Shown here in pieces: positions 47,696-58,100 of a stretch of 64,000 nucleotides of DNA (the first letter of the stretch is position 1; each line of letters opens with the position of its first letter). Both the position numbers and the translations under genes were made by a program. Below the pieces are notes generated by a model. It searched no databases, was not told where the DNA came from, and was given only the letters and a program-made list of their open reading frames with translations. This DNA comes from Fuerstiella sp. (GTDB lineage: Bacteria; Planctomycetota; Planctomycetia; Planctomycetales; Planctomycetaceae), in contig JAQWLN010000132.1 in the NCBI GenBank assembly GCA_029247265.1, positions 1-64,000 on the forward strand. The letters run 5' to 3'.

Positions 47696-50600
47696 TCACT
47701 GAACATATATGAATTCCTTGAATGTGAAGAGTGCCTGAGCCAGTTCGCTCCACAGTACGGCATCGTTGACGGTCGGCGGAACGGGCCCCAGTTCCTGTAC
47801 TTTGGTTTCCAGCGATTTCACCGAAGCGGAAAGACGTTTAACGGTGTCGCGATCGTCAGGCGATAACTCGGCCAGTACTCGGCTTTGCGGAACGAACGAC
47901 GGGGCTACTCCGGAAGTCGCTGCGATTTCTTCTGCAGAAAGTGCTCGATCGTAAAGCTGTGCTCGGATCACTCTTCCGGCCAGCATTCGGTTGCCGCCGG
48001 CCGGAAGATGCCGGATTCCAAAACTGATGATCGCCTCACCCGCCTTGAATTCGAACGGACCGCTGCTCTTGTATGGCTTGCCGTAGGGAAGACCGTTGCG
48101 GTAGCCGACGATGCGTCCGTCCGGGTGGTACGAAATCGCCACGTGAACCGGTTGTTCCATGGCTTCCTGTTCCTGCGGTGCATTGAACGACTGCGTACGA
48201 GCGAAGCCGTTGCTGCCCGCCATCCATTGCCGCGGATCGCGTTCACCGAAAACAATCGAATCGAACATCACACCATTGGGTGTCTGTATCGTCATTACGC
48301 CACCGCCACGTTGATTTAGATTGTCCAGCTGTACCCATGCTTCCAGCGTCTTTGCTTTCAGGGTCTGTTGCAATGGCTGCGTTACGACATGACCGCCACG
48401 ATTGACGAGCAGCGCGCCGTCCCTGATATGGGCGCCGGATCGCAGTTCGGAGTCTGCTGAGCCCACAAGGTCGTCCGCAGATTCGTCGAATTCCCAGCGG
48501 CCGACGGGTTGTGGCAGATTTGCCTTTCGCTTTGATGCGTCATTCTCAGCTTCATGTAACAGTCGTTCTCGAGCGGGCGACGTGATGTTGTGAATGCTGT
48601 CGCGGTGATCTGCAATTTCCTTTTTCAGCGAGGCAAGTTGTTCACGCTGCAGTTCGATGCGCTGTCGCGATGCGACCAGATAATCCTGTACTCGGTCGAC
48701 TTCTGCTGCAGTGGCCGCTCGACCAAATGCCGAAAGAAACATTTTGCTGACGCGCTGCTCATTCGACCTGAGCGATGTATCAGTCAGCAGGCGACCCGCC
48801 CATGCTTCTGCATATGCGGCCGTACGCGGGTCATTCATCATGGTCAGAGACTGAGCGGGCACATTGGTGACATCGCGCCGTCCAACGGCAGTAAACGGTT
48901 CGGGAAAATCAAATGCCCGCAGAAATGGGTCGAGTGCATTGCGGCGCACTCGCATATATACGCTGCGGCGCCCTGAGCCTCCGTCAACCGGCGGGCCTGC
49001 CAGTCGGTGCTCGATCTTCCCCGAGACCGTCAGCAACTGATCGCGAATGGCTTCGGCTTCCATGCGTCGTACGTTGGCATGTGTCAGCAATCGGTTGTCA
49101 GGATCAATTTCCAGCGAATCCGGCGGTGTGCTTGAGGACAGCTGCCACGTTCTGGATGTTACGATGTGGCGGATGAGTTGCTTCAGCGACCAGCCATCTT
49201 CCACGAATCGCGTCGCCAGCCAGTCCAGCAGTTCCGGGTGACTGGGCTGATCGCCAAGTCTCCCAAGGTTGTCGGGGGTGCTGACGATGCCTCGCCCGAA
49301 CAGGTGGTGCCAGACACGATTAACAATCACACGTCGTGTCAGTGGATTGTCTTCTCGCAACATGTCTTCTGCCAGTTCAAGGCGACCGCTCAACGTCGAT
49401 TGATATGGCCTGGCGTCAATCGCTTCCAGGAATCGTCGCGGAACGTCCTGCTGCGGTAGTTTGTGATTGCCCCGCTCGAATAGTGGTTGATTCGTTGCAT
49501 ATGTCTCTTCGAGGCCCGGGACGCGAGTCGGTTCGGGAATCTGTTCTTCAAGCCGACGATAGTCGTCAATCAAAGGCTGGACAGAAGGCATGGCGTCCAG
49601 ACGATTCGGCAGCAGCCTTTGTCGGAGACAGGCATCCAGCAGCAGCGCCTGAGCATCCGAGGCTGTGTTGTTCTTCCATGCGCTGATCGATGTGTGAACT
49701 GCCGTGACATAAATTGAGGCGATATCGGCCAGTGACGATGGTGCCAGGCCATCTGCTGCTGCGAACACCGGCGCTAAAAATTCCGAGAACTCTGTAGGTG
49801 CTGGCTCTCCCTTCTTCAGCAGCAGGGCTTCTCGAACGGCAAACCATGATCGCGGCTGGTTCGTGACCAGCAGAGGAGCGTCATTGGCTGTCGTCAGCTC
49901 AATGTGAACATCGTCGCCACTCCAGTAGGCCAGATCAAATCTTTGCCAGCGCCATTGATCTGACAGCTTCGCGACCGGGTACACCGTGCCTCCGCGAGGG
50001 TAGTCCTGCACGACGTATCGCACAGTGGCCCCAGCACTGCCCGCAACGCGAACCCACAGATCGCCTTTTTCAGTAAGCGCCAGATCGTCGGACGTCAGTC
50101 TGCCTGCATGTTTGGCGGAAATCGCGTGGGAGTAAACGGCACCGGGGTAAATACCGGTCAGGGCCATGTTGCCCGTGGACGCAATCGCGAATCCACCTGC
50201 GGTATGTGGCCGTAAGGGCATTCCCCCCCCAGTCGCGAACCATTCTGCATAGTCGTTCTGGTCTGCCAGATTCCAGCGTTTCAAAGCGACGCGCCGTTGT
50301 TGTTCCTGCCACACGGCGTTCTGCTGCTGGAAAGACTGAATTTGCTGTCGCCATGTGTGCGCCAGATCACCGCCGTCGGCTGCGGCCTTCTGACTAACGA
50401 ACACCGGATGCAATACCGCATCAGTTTTTTTCGCCTGCTTCCACGGTCCGTCATCCGCGGCGATTCGCTCCGCCAGAGTCCTCAGGGACTTCTGCCATTC
50501 CCCGGCGATCGCGGAACGAATCTGTGGCTTGAGCGCCGTGAGTTCCGCCCGATTCCGATTCAATCGGTCCGGTAGATCAATGACATTTCGTCCCGGGCGA

Positions 50601-51859
50601 CACGATCCCAGAATTCCGAACAGCGCGTAATAATCCTTCTGGCTGATTGCATCGAACTTGTGGTCATGGCAGCGAGCACAGGACACGGTCAGTCCCAGGA
50701 ACGCCTTGCTGAAAGCGTTGATCTGGTCATCAATAAATCGCACTTTCTCATCCAGAGCGTCCGTTGGAGCGAAGCCGTGAAAGACCATCCGCCAATGAGC
50801 CGGACCGATGGCTGATTCGTTGATCCCCAGTTCTTCGTTGATCCGCGGCGACTGAAGCAGGTCGCCGGCGACGTGTTCTCGCACCAGCTGATCGAATGGA
50901 ATATCTGCGTTCAGCGCGCGAATCATGTAATCTCGATACCTCCAGGCCCCGGCAATTGCAGGATCACCTTCGCTGCCGTGGGATTCGGCATAACGAATCC
51001 AGTCCATCCAGTGCCGTGCCCAGCGTTCGCCAAATCGTGGGCTGGTCAGAAGTTCGTCCACCAGCTGACCAACGACATCTTCGCGATTCTGTTCTGACGC
51101 TGTCGCAATACGTGCTGTCCAATCGGCGGCTTCCTGACTGTTCGGTGGCAATCCGGTCAGATTGAAGTACAGACGACGGACCAGCGTTGCCGGTGGGGCA
51201 GAATCGGCAGCAGTCAGACCAGCGGCGTGACGCTTATCTTCCACGAATCGATCAACGGGATGCTGTGACCAGTCATGATTGTCGACGGTGGGCGGGGCCG
51301 GGCTCCGGACCGGCTGGAAACTCCACCATTTTTTTCGCCTTCGCAGCGTGGCGTCCCATGACGTGGCGGCTGCCAGTTCCTCAGCAGACGGAGCCTGGTC
51401 ACGGGGATCGGCAGCGCCGTCCGAAATCCATTTCTCGAAGTCTGCAATCACTCGATCGTCCAGCTTGGGACCGTTCTGTGGCATTTCCAGCCCCTCGACC
51501 TCGTGCCGCAGAATCGCCAGCAGCCGACTTTTTGAGGGTTCACCTGGCATCACGATCGGACCACCATCGCCCCCCTTCAACAGCGCGGCGCGGTGATCGA
51601 CAGACAATTCGCCTTCCGCAGCGTCCCCGCTGTTGTGGCATTCATAACAGTGCTCGACCAGCACCGGGCGGATGCGCGACTCAAAGAACTCAAGTTGCTC
51701 CTGAGAAGGTTCGGCGGCCAGCCCTGACACAGAAAGCAACAGTCCAAGAAGGGCGCCACCCGACAGAGTGCCGGCGCATGTCTGAGGTGGATTACTGTCA
51801 GGACGATAACGTGGCCAGTTGACGGCTCGGGAAATCATGTTGTGGTTCATCAGTCGCAT
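47696..51859 (-). CDS. DUF1549/DUF1553 protein with cytochrome c-type and LamG-like domains
   Basis: The 1387-aa secreted protein has a leader with a hydrophobic segment (about 32-48), then a planctomycete cytochrome c-type domain with C71-Y-E-C-H75. DUF1549 (about 180-400) contains [11 protein letters not shown] and [12 protein letters not shown], a second haem-type CxxCH. A beta-rich insertion (about 520-680) and DUF1553 (about 840-1090, [18 protein letters not shown]) follow. A LamG-like domain (about 1145-1310) is placed inside the C-terminal region. It is the usual partner of DUF1501. A role in oxidation or degradation of polymers is inferred from the family, not shown. The exact start among ATGs 51859, 51850 and 51838 is open. 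Confidence 0.9.
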   Translation of the reverse strand: MRLMNHNMISRAVNWPRYRPDSNPPQTCAGTLSGGALLGLLLSVSGLAAEPSQEQLEFFESRIRPVLVEHCYECHNSGDAAEGELSVDHRAALLKGGDGGPIVMPGEPSKSRLLAILRHEVEGLEMPQNGPKLDDRVIADFEKWISDGAADPRDQAPSAEELAAATSWDATLRRRKKWWSFQPVRSPAPPTVDNHDWSQHPVDRFVEDKRHAAGLTAADSAPPATLVRRLYFNLTGLPPNSQEAADWTARIATASEQNREDVVGQLVDELLTSPRFGERWARHWMDWIRYAESHGSEGDPAIAGAWRYRDYMIRALNADIPFDQLVREHVAGDLLQSPRINEELGINESAIGPAHWRMVFHGFAPTDALDEKVRFIDDQINAFSKAFLGLTVSCARCHDHKFDAISQKDYYALFGILGSCRPGRNVIDLPDRLNRNRAELTALKPQIRSAIAGEWQKSLRTLAERIAADDGPWKQAKKTDAVLHPVFVSQKAAADGGDLAHTWRQQIQSFQQQNAVWQEQQRRVALKRWNLADQNDYAEWFATGGGMPLRPHTAGGFAIASTGNMALTGIYPGAVYSHAISAKHAGRLTSDDLALTEKGDLWVRVAGSAGATVRYVVQDYPRGGTVYPVAKLSDQWRWQRFDLAYWSGDDVHIELTTANDAPLLVTNQPRSWFAVREALLLKKGEPAPTEFSEFLAPVFAAADGLAPSSLADIASIYVTAVHTSISAWKNNTASDAQALLLDACLRQRLLPNRLDAMPSVQPLIDDYRRLEEQIPEPTRVPGLEETYATNQPLFERGNHKLPQQDVPRRFLEAIDARPYQSTLSGRLELAEDMLREDNPLTRRVIVNRVWHHLFGRGIVSTPDNLGRLGDQPSHPELLDWLATRFVEDGWSLKQLIRHIVTSRTWQLSSSTPPDSLEIDPDNRLLTHANVRRMEAEAIRDQLLTVSGKIEHRLAGPPVDGGSGRRSVYMRVRRNALDPFLRAFDFPEPFTAVGRRDVTNVPAQSLTMMNDPRTAAYAEAWAGRLLTDTSLRSNEQRVSKMFLSAFGRAATAAEVDRVQDYLVASRQRIELQREQLASLKKEIADHRDSIHNITSPARERLLHEAENDASKRKANLPQPVGRWEFDESADDLVGSADSELRSGAHIRDGALLVNRGGHVVTQPLQQTLKAKTLEAWVQLDNLNQRGGGVMTIQTPNGVMFDSIVFGERDPRQWMAGSNGFARTQSFNAPQEQEAMEQPVHVAISYHPDGRIVGYRNGLPYGKPYKSSGPFEFKAGEAIISFGIRHLPAGGNRMLAGRVIRAQLYDRALSAEEIAATSGVAPSFVPQSRVLAELSPDDRDTVKRLSASVKSLETKVQELGPVPPTVNDAVLWSELAQALFTFKEFIYVQ

Positions 51860-52074
51860 TCATCACGGCAGGTCAGGTCATATGCCAGCTCTGGACGGTA
51901 GACGCGGAGGACGGCGATGTCAATTAGATGCTGTTGCCCGAAAGTACCATCGGCATTACCGTCGCCAAATTCGGTTTGTGCTGGGGGCCCGCCCCAGCTG
52001 CGCTGAGGATTCGTTTCGGTCATTTCCGAAAGTCGAACGTCCGTGACATCTGTCAGGTCGTGCGCGGTTGCCAT
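51850..52074 (-). pseudogene. Short frame with dockerin-like phrase, possible remnant
   Basis: The 74-codon frame contains GDGNADGTFGQQHLIDI, resembling the calcium-binding repeat of dockerin-type C-termini in planctomycete extracellular proteins. The rest shows no domain, there is no ribosome site, and it begins 12 bases after the stop of the 713-aa gene. It may be the last exonless remnant of a lost gene, or chance. Confidence 0.25.
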
Positions 52075-52086
52075 GGTGCAGTATTA

Positions 52087-54228
52087 TTACGACGGTGGGC
52101 GATGTCCCGTTTCGACATCAGGTCCGGAGTTGGACATTATCGCCAACAGCGGTGCGAACGTTTTGTCATATCCGCCGCCAGTCAGTGAGCCACTGACGAA
52201 CATCGCATCGGCCGAAAAATCGACACCCCATTCGCCGCCCTGAATTTCGCAGTCGTCGATCAGGAAGCCCTTGCGCCGGGAAGCGTCGATTGCACCAGCA
52301 TGTTGCCACACAACGCCATGCGTTTCAAGGCATAGCAAAGTGCGGTGCTGTCGGCCGTCGTCGTGCCTGAGCCCGAACAGCACGGCGCCGTCGTGTTCTT
52401 CGGCGACGCCGGAATGCTGAAGTTCGATCTGCGTATACGTGAAGGCCAGTGTTTCACCCGATGTCATCGCGGCCAGGATCTGCTGTACGGCCGCAGGTGG
52501 TAATTTCTTCATGCTGACGTGGTCGTCAGTACATGCGGCGAGTCGTTTCTGAAACGTTGTGTCAAGCAGAGCCAGAGCTTCGTCATGTGTGCGACGAAAA
52601 TAGGCAGCGGTTTCCAGCAGAAGCTCCTGGATGTTCCGGTCGCAGCCTTGCGATGCCACAGCGCACTTCATCAACGCTGCCAGAAAATCGTCGGTGGTTG
52701 GAGCGGCCGGATCCAGGTTGGGAGGTTCGAAGACAGCTTCAGCGGACAGTTCTGTCAGGCTGTTAAGCAATGTTGTTCGCCTGTGGAGCGGTACATTATT
52801 CATCAGTTGCGTATCGGCGACGAGCACTGAGGCGGCGTCAGCGGGCACATTCAGCACGGCGGTCAGAAAGCTTTGGATGGACGTCAGTGACTGTTCGGCC
52901 TGTTCCTCAAGGGACGTGCGTTGTGCCTTTCCGGACAGACTGAGTTTCAGGTCGAATCGAGTCTCCAGATCATCCTGCCATGCGATTCGATATTCTTCGG
53001 CGCCGTGAATATACTGGCCGAAAAACGTTTCCAGTTTGGTGGCGATTTCCTCACGTTCTGTACGGGACAGCATAGCCGGATCTTCAATTCGCAAACCGGC
53101 CGAGCGGTGTCCGGCGATGCAGCGGTACAGGTAGATGCGGTCATATTCACTGCAGAGCGGTAACGCAGTGACTTCGCGCAGAGCCTGGCTGAGAGATTCC
53201 CGCGACACCGGAAACTGGTGCAGCAACTCTGTCAGTTCCGTGCCGAAGATCCATGCGGCATCGCGCTGACGAAACCCCGGTCCGTAAATATTGGAAACCT
53301 CGGCGCCAATCACCGTGACGACATCATGGAGCATCGCGACGGCCTGTCGGTCAACCATGTTTTCGACAACGTGTTGGGCGCCGCGGCGACCGAGTTCTGT
53401 GGCTACCCACCATGCACCAAGTGTCACGGGATTCATACCGGCAGCCATACGACCGGCGTAAGCACCGCGAGTGACGTATTTCAGCCATGGTGCGACCTGC
53501 TGATAGGCGCCGTACCCCTGAACGGCCTTCTGGATATAACCGTACATCTCATTGATGTTGTAACGTTTGATGTCCACGGGAAGTTGTTCCAGCAGCACCA
53601 GCATGTGCAGGCAGATTCGACTTGCAGATCGGGCCAGATCTTCGAAACTCGTTTCCAGCAGCGGATTGTCGCTTTCCGGTGAGTAAACCATTGCGACGCG
53701 CTGAATGAGTCCCAGAACGTCTGTTCGGATTGCGTCGGCATCGATCTTCCCTGCTGCACTGTACCCGTTCTGCCGGATTTTCTCGTAGACGCGCTCGGCT
53801 TCGGCTTCCAGCAGCGTCCGCACTCTTCGGTCCGCCTCAGATAAGCGCAGCGTCGTCTGGACGTCATTGCTTTTGGTCTTCTGCGGCGCGGGGTATTCGC
53901 TGAATTCCTGAAACCGAATGGTCTGTTCTGCCAGGGTTCGTTCCCGGTCTGCCAGTCGCTCAGCAAAGGCCTGCAACTCTTCCGTTTCCGCCTGCCGCCA
54001 CGACTCAAACTCTGATCGTTCGTCTACTGACTGTTCCTGCAGGGGATGTGCCTCAGCGACATGACCGGGACGCATGAACACGACACTGCTGCCGGACAAT
54101 GCCGCGCCAAGCAGAATGCCGCTGAGCCAGTATTTGCTCTGAGGGTCTGCCAGGACGGCAAAAGTCACCACAATTCCCACGCCGGCCGTCACCAGAACGA
54201 TCGCCATCCCATGCCGTTTTGATGTCAT
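52087..54228 (-). CDS. Unknown membrane-anchored protein with coiled coil
   Basis: The 713-aa protein is not assigned to a family. Two hydrophobic segments lie at about 8-27 and 33-52 (MAIVLVTAGVGIVVTFAVLA; YWLSGILLGAALSGSSVVFM), so the N-terminus is in the membrane. A charged coiled-coil-like region at about 70-105 follows (ESWRQAETEELQAFAERLADRERTLAEQ by pattern). A helical middle part contains RGAYAGRMAAGMNPVTLGAWW near 265-285, a short amphipathic or membrane-touching stretch. A beta-rich C-terminal domain at about 600-700 ends in a Gly-rich tail. No P-loop is present. It lies about 2 kb from the GTPase pair across the DUF1501/DUF1549 block. Its role is unknown. Confidence 0.65.
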   Translation of the reverse strand: MTSKRHGMAIVLVTAGVGIVVTFAVLADPQSKYWLSGILLGAALSGSSVVFMRPGHVAEAHPLQEQSVDERSEFESWRQAETEELQAFAERLADRERTLAEQTIRFQEFSEYPAPQKTKSNDVQTTLRLSEADRRVRTLLEAEAERVYEKIRQNGYSAAGKIDADAIRTDVLGLIQRVAMVYSPESDNPLLETSFEDLARSASRICLHMLVLLEQLPVDIKRYNINEMYGYIQKAVQGYGAYQQVAPWLKYVTRGAYAGRMAAGMNPVTLGAWWVATELGRRGAQHVVENMVDRQAVAMLHDVVTVIGAEVSNIYGPGFRQRDAAWIFGTELTELLHQFPVSRESLSQALREVTALPLCSEYDRIYLYRCIAGHRSAGLRIEDPAMLSRTEREEIATKLETFFGQYIHGAEEYRIAWQDDLETRFDLKLSLSGKAQRTSLEEQAEQSLTSIQSFLTAVLNVPADAASVLVADTQLMNNVPLHRRTTLLNSLTELSAEAVFEPPNLDPAAPTTDDFLAALMKCAVASQGCDRNIQELLLETAAYFRRTHDEALALLDTTFQKRLAACTDDHVSMKKLPPAAVQQILAAMTSGETLAFTYTQIELQHSGVAEEHDGAVLFGLRHDDGRQHRTLLCLETHGVVWQHAGAIDASRRKGFLIDDCEIQGGEWGVDFSADAMFVSGSLTGGGYDKTFAPLLAIMSNSGPDVETGHRPPS

Positions 54229-55148
54229 AAACTACTTTCCTGATGCCACTTGCTGTGGTGTGCAGCGTATCTTGGCTGTTTTTTTGTGTCTACTTCGGCA
54301 ATGTGTAACGAATTGCGTCTGGGCAGTTGATCACCATTTCCGTAACCGGGAAGGCAAATTTTCACAGACGGTCTGCATTCCGACCGGTGTCTACGCCTGC
54401 GTTTGGCGTAGGGAGCGGCCGCGCCAGAATCCCGCCTTCGCAGGGAATCTGTTGAGTTGACGCCTCTGATGGACACAATTGTGACGTCTGATCGGATTGT
54501 TGTCGTCCATTCGACAACAACAGAACGCTCGTTCGGTTGAGCTGAGGTGGTCGTCGGCTTAGGTTCAGGCCAATGAACGCTTGTTATCTGTCACGATTAT
54601 GAGAAAATCCACCGGGCCTCGTAATACTGGGTGGCTTACACAGCAAAGTACGGAAAATGAGCAGTCCGGTATTTCAGGTCAAAACCCAGCGTTTTTGTTG
54701 GGGCAGGAAACAGGAATGAAGTTGTCTGGTCGCCAAATTCACAAGCATTTTGAACGGTATTCGCGCAATGGCAGTGTCATTCACGCGTTTCCGAGCTTGT
54801 TGCGCCGGCAGTTGAAAACAGATGCGGCATGGCCGCAACGAGATTCAAGCGACCGCTTGAAGGAACAAAGTGACTCCCGCGAGTCGCTGCTATGGAGGCA
54901 ACGACAACACGTTTTACCTCGGAAGAGGTCAAAACCACGTGTTGGTTCTTCGAAAGCAGCGGCGACGGCCGGGTCCACGTAAGCCACCGTCTAACGCAAC
55001 AACAGACGTGTGGTAAACGACTTCGGGTGGCGAAGTCGTCGCGCACGCCGTGCCGGTCCGGTTGACTCGGCAGCGAGTTACGGGGTTCTCCCGGCAGGGT
55101 CGCCGACATTCGTCATCAAGCGACTGAGCAGAATCAGAGAGAAACAAA
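54229..55148. other. Long intergenic region, 920 bases, several hairpins
   Basis: No convincing gene: the largest frame (54581-54982) is Ser/Arg/Gln-rich without motif. Hairpins are CTACGCC/GGCGTAG at 54391-54411 and the perfect TTCAAGCG-AC-CGCTTGAA at 54844-54861, followed by an imperfect GTGACTC/GAGTCGC pair at 54871-54890. It must contain the gltB promoter, but no clear -35/-10 pair or nitrogen-control site was found. Confidence 0.4.
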
Positions 55149-58100
55149 ATGGAAGACATTCGAGGCAACGAGTATCCACGAGCGATGCGTCCTTCGTTCG
55201 GGGCTCCGGAGGCCACGGGGCTGTACGACCCGGCCAACGAAACTGAAAACTGTGGTGTTGGTTTTGTCGCCCACATCAAGGGCCAGCGTTCCCGGTCCAT
55301 CATCACAGACGCAGATCGCATATTGCGCCATATGGATCATCGTGGCGCCTGTGGTTGCGAAGAGAACACCGGTGACGGCGCCGGCATGCTGACGGGGTTG
55401 CCCAACAGCTTTCTGAAGCGTGTTGCTAAAGAAGATAGCGGCATCGATCTGCCGGAGGCCGGTGACTACGGCGCAGGAATTGTCTTTCTACCGCAGGACG
55501 AGGCTCAGCGAGCCACGTGCAAGTCGACGGTCGAAGAACTGATCACTCAGCAGGGACAGACACTGCTGGGTTGGCGCAAACTACCCGTTGACTTTGACGG
55601 TGCCGACATCGGTAAAACTGCTCGCGATTTTGCTCCCCACATGGAAATGCTGTTTGTGGGTGCAGCCGACGGGCTGGACGCCGAAGCACTGGAACGGCAG
55701 TTGTTCGTGATTCGCAAGCTGGCCAGTCACAAGTTGCGCAACAGCGACATGTCCGAGGCCCTGTCGTTTTATGTGTGTTCTCTGTCGACGAAACTGATCA
55801 TTTACAAGGGCATGCTGACGTCTTTTCAGGTGCTGCCTTTCTTCAAAGATTTGCAGGCGGAAGACTACACCAGCCACCTTGCGATGGTTCACAGTCGTTT
55901 TGCCACGAACACGTTCCCCAGCTGGGACCGAGCTCAACCATTGCGATTCATGTCGCACAATGGCGAGATCAACACCGTTAAGGGCAACAGCAACTGGATG
56001 AACGCGCGTCAGGGCATCATGGAGAGCGAACTCTGGGGAGACGATCTGCAGAAGCTGTTTCCGATCGTTGAACCTCACACTTCAGATTCCGGCTGCTTCG
56101 ACAACGCTCTGGAAATGCTGTACCACAGCGGACGTACGCTGCAGGAGGTCGTCATGATGATGATTCCCGAAGCGTGGCAGAATCACAGCACGATGCCGGA
56201 AGATAAGCGTGCGTTTTACGAGTATTACAGCTCTCTGCAGGAACCATGGGACGGTCCGGCATCGGTGTCATTTACTGACGGGCATTACATCGGCGCCACT
56301 CTGGACCGTAACGGTCTGCGTCCCAGCCGCTACTATGTGACGAAGGATGACCGCGTCGTCATGGCCAGCGAAGTCGGTGTGCTGGACATCGAACCCGACA
56401 ATGTTGCGTATAAGGGGCGCCTGCAGCCGGGCCGCATGTTCCTGGTTGACTTTGAGGAAGGCCGCATCATTGATGACGGCGAACTAAAGTCCGACGTGGC
56501 GTCTCGACGGCCTTATCGCGAGTGGCTGGAGCAGGAAAGAATCCTGCTGTCCGATATTCCGGCTGGCAGCAAGCCGAAATACTATCACAGCCAGGAGCTG
56601 TTCAGCCGCATGCAGGCTTTCGGTTACACCACCGAGACCATGCAGTTTATGCTGATTCCACTGATGCAGGCGAAGAAGGATCCGATCGGTTCGATGGGTA
56701 ACGACGCCGCTCTGGCGTGTCTCAGCGATCAGGCTCGCATGCCTTACGACTACTTCCGCCAGCTGTTTGCTCAGGTGACGAATCCCGCCATCGATTCGAT
56801 TCGGGAAGAGGTCATCATGTCGCTGGAATGTTACATCGGTCCGGAAGGGAACCTGCTGGACACCACGGACAAACAGTGTCATCGGCTTGCTCTGCCGCAT
56901 CCGATTCTCAGCAATCAGGAAATGGCAAACCTGAAGGACATGGATCATCGTGGCTGGCGGTCCAAAGTGATCGACACGACTTATGCAAAGTCGGACGGTC
57001 CGGATGGTCTGCAGCCGGCGTTAAAACGCATTTGTGATGAAGCTCGCCAGGCAATTAAGGATGGTTTCAGTGTAATCGTGCTGTCCGACCGTGCTGTTGG
57101 TCCGGACAGAATTCCGGTCAGTTCGCTGCTGGCGACCGGAGCGGTACATCATCATTTGGTGCGTCACGAGGAACGGACTCAGATCGGCATCGTGGTGGAA
57201 TCCGGTGAAGCTCGCGAGGTCCACCATTTCTGTCTGCTGATCGGGTACGGAGCTGACGCGGTCAATCCGTACATGGCCATCTACGCTCTGCGCCAGGCAG
57301 TTGTAGAAGGCAAGATTTCCGCAGACTTCACCGGCCAGAAGATCGTACAGGTCTATCGGTTGGGTGTTGCCAAAGGCATGCTGAAAGTGATGGCCAAGAT
57401 GGGCATCAGCACGCTGGCCAGTTACAAGGGCGCTCAGATATTTGAAGCCGTTGGCTTGTCCAGTGACGTCGTCGATTTGTGCTTCGCCGGGACCGCCAGC
57501 CGCATCAAGGGCGTCGGCTTTGACGTTCTGGCTCAGGAAGCGTTGATTCGGCACCACGTTGGCTATCCTGAAAACCCAGACAGCGTCACTCAGGAACTTA
57601 CCAATCCCGGTCTGTTCCACTGGCGGCGTAATGGCGAAAAGCACGCGTGGAATCCCCACACCATTGGTCGCATTCAGCAGGCGGCTCGCACCGGCGACAG
57701 GAATGCGTACAAGGATTTCAGCAATCTGATCAACAGTGAGACCACGCGAGCCTGCCATCTGCGCGGTCTGCTGAAGTTCAAAGACGGCAATTCCATTCCG
57801 CTGAGTGAAGTTGAACCAGCCAGCGAGATTGTGAAACGCTTTTGCACAGGGGCTATGAGTTTCGGGTCAATATCGGCCGAATCTCATGAGACTCTGGCGA
57901 TCGCGATGAATCGCCTGGGCGGCAAGAGCAATACCGGCGAAGGTGGCGAACGCTACGCTCGATTCACTCCGGACGAAAACGGAGATCTGAGACGTTCGGC
58001 CATCAAGCAGGTGGCCAGCGGTCGCTTCGGTGTGACATCGTGGTATCTGACCAACAGTGATGAATTGCAGATCAAAATCTCGCAGGGCGCGAAGCCTGGC

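Noticed and set aside
54581-54982. 133-codon plus-strand frame before gltB
   Set aside because: It has biased composition without motif, spans hairpins and has no ribosome binding site.
54630-54988. 10-bp inverted repeat GGTGGCTTAC/GTAAGCCACC as ends of a small mobile element
   Set aside because: There is no target duplication and no internal gene, and a 10-bp match across 350 bases can arise by chance.
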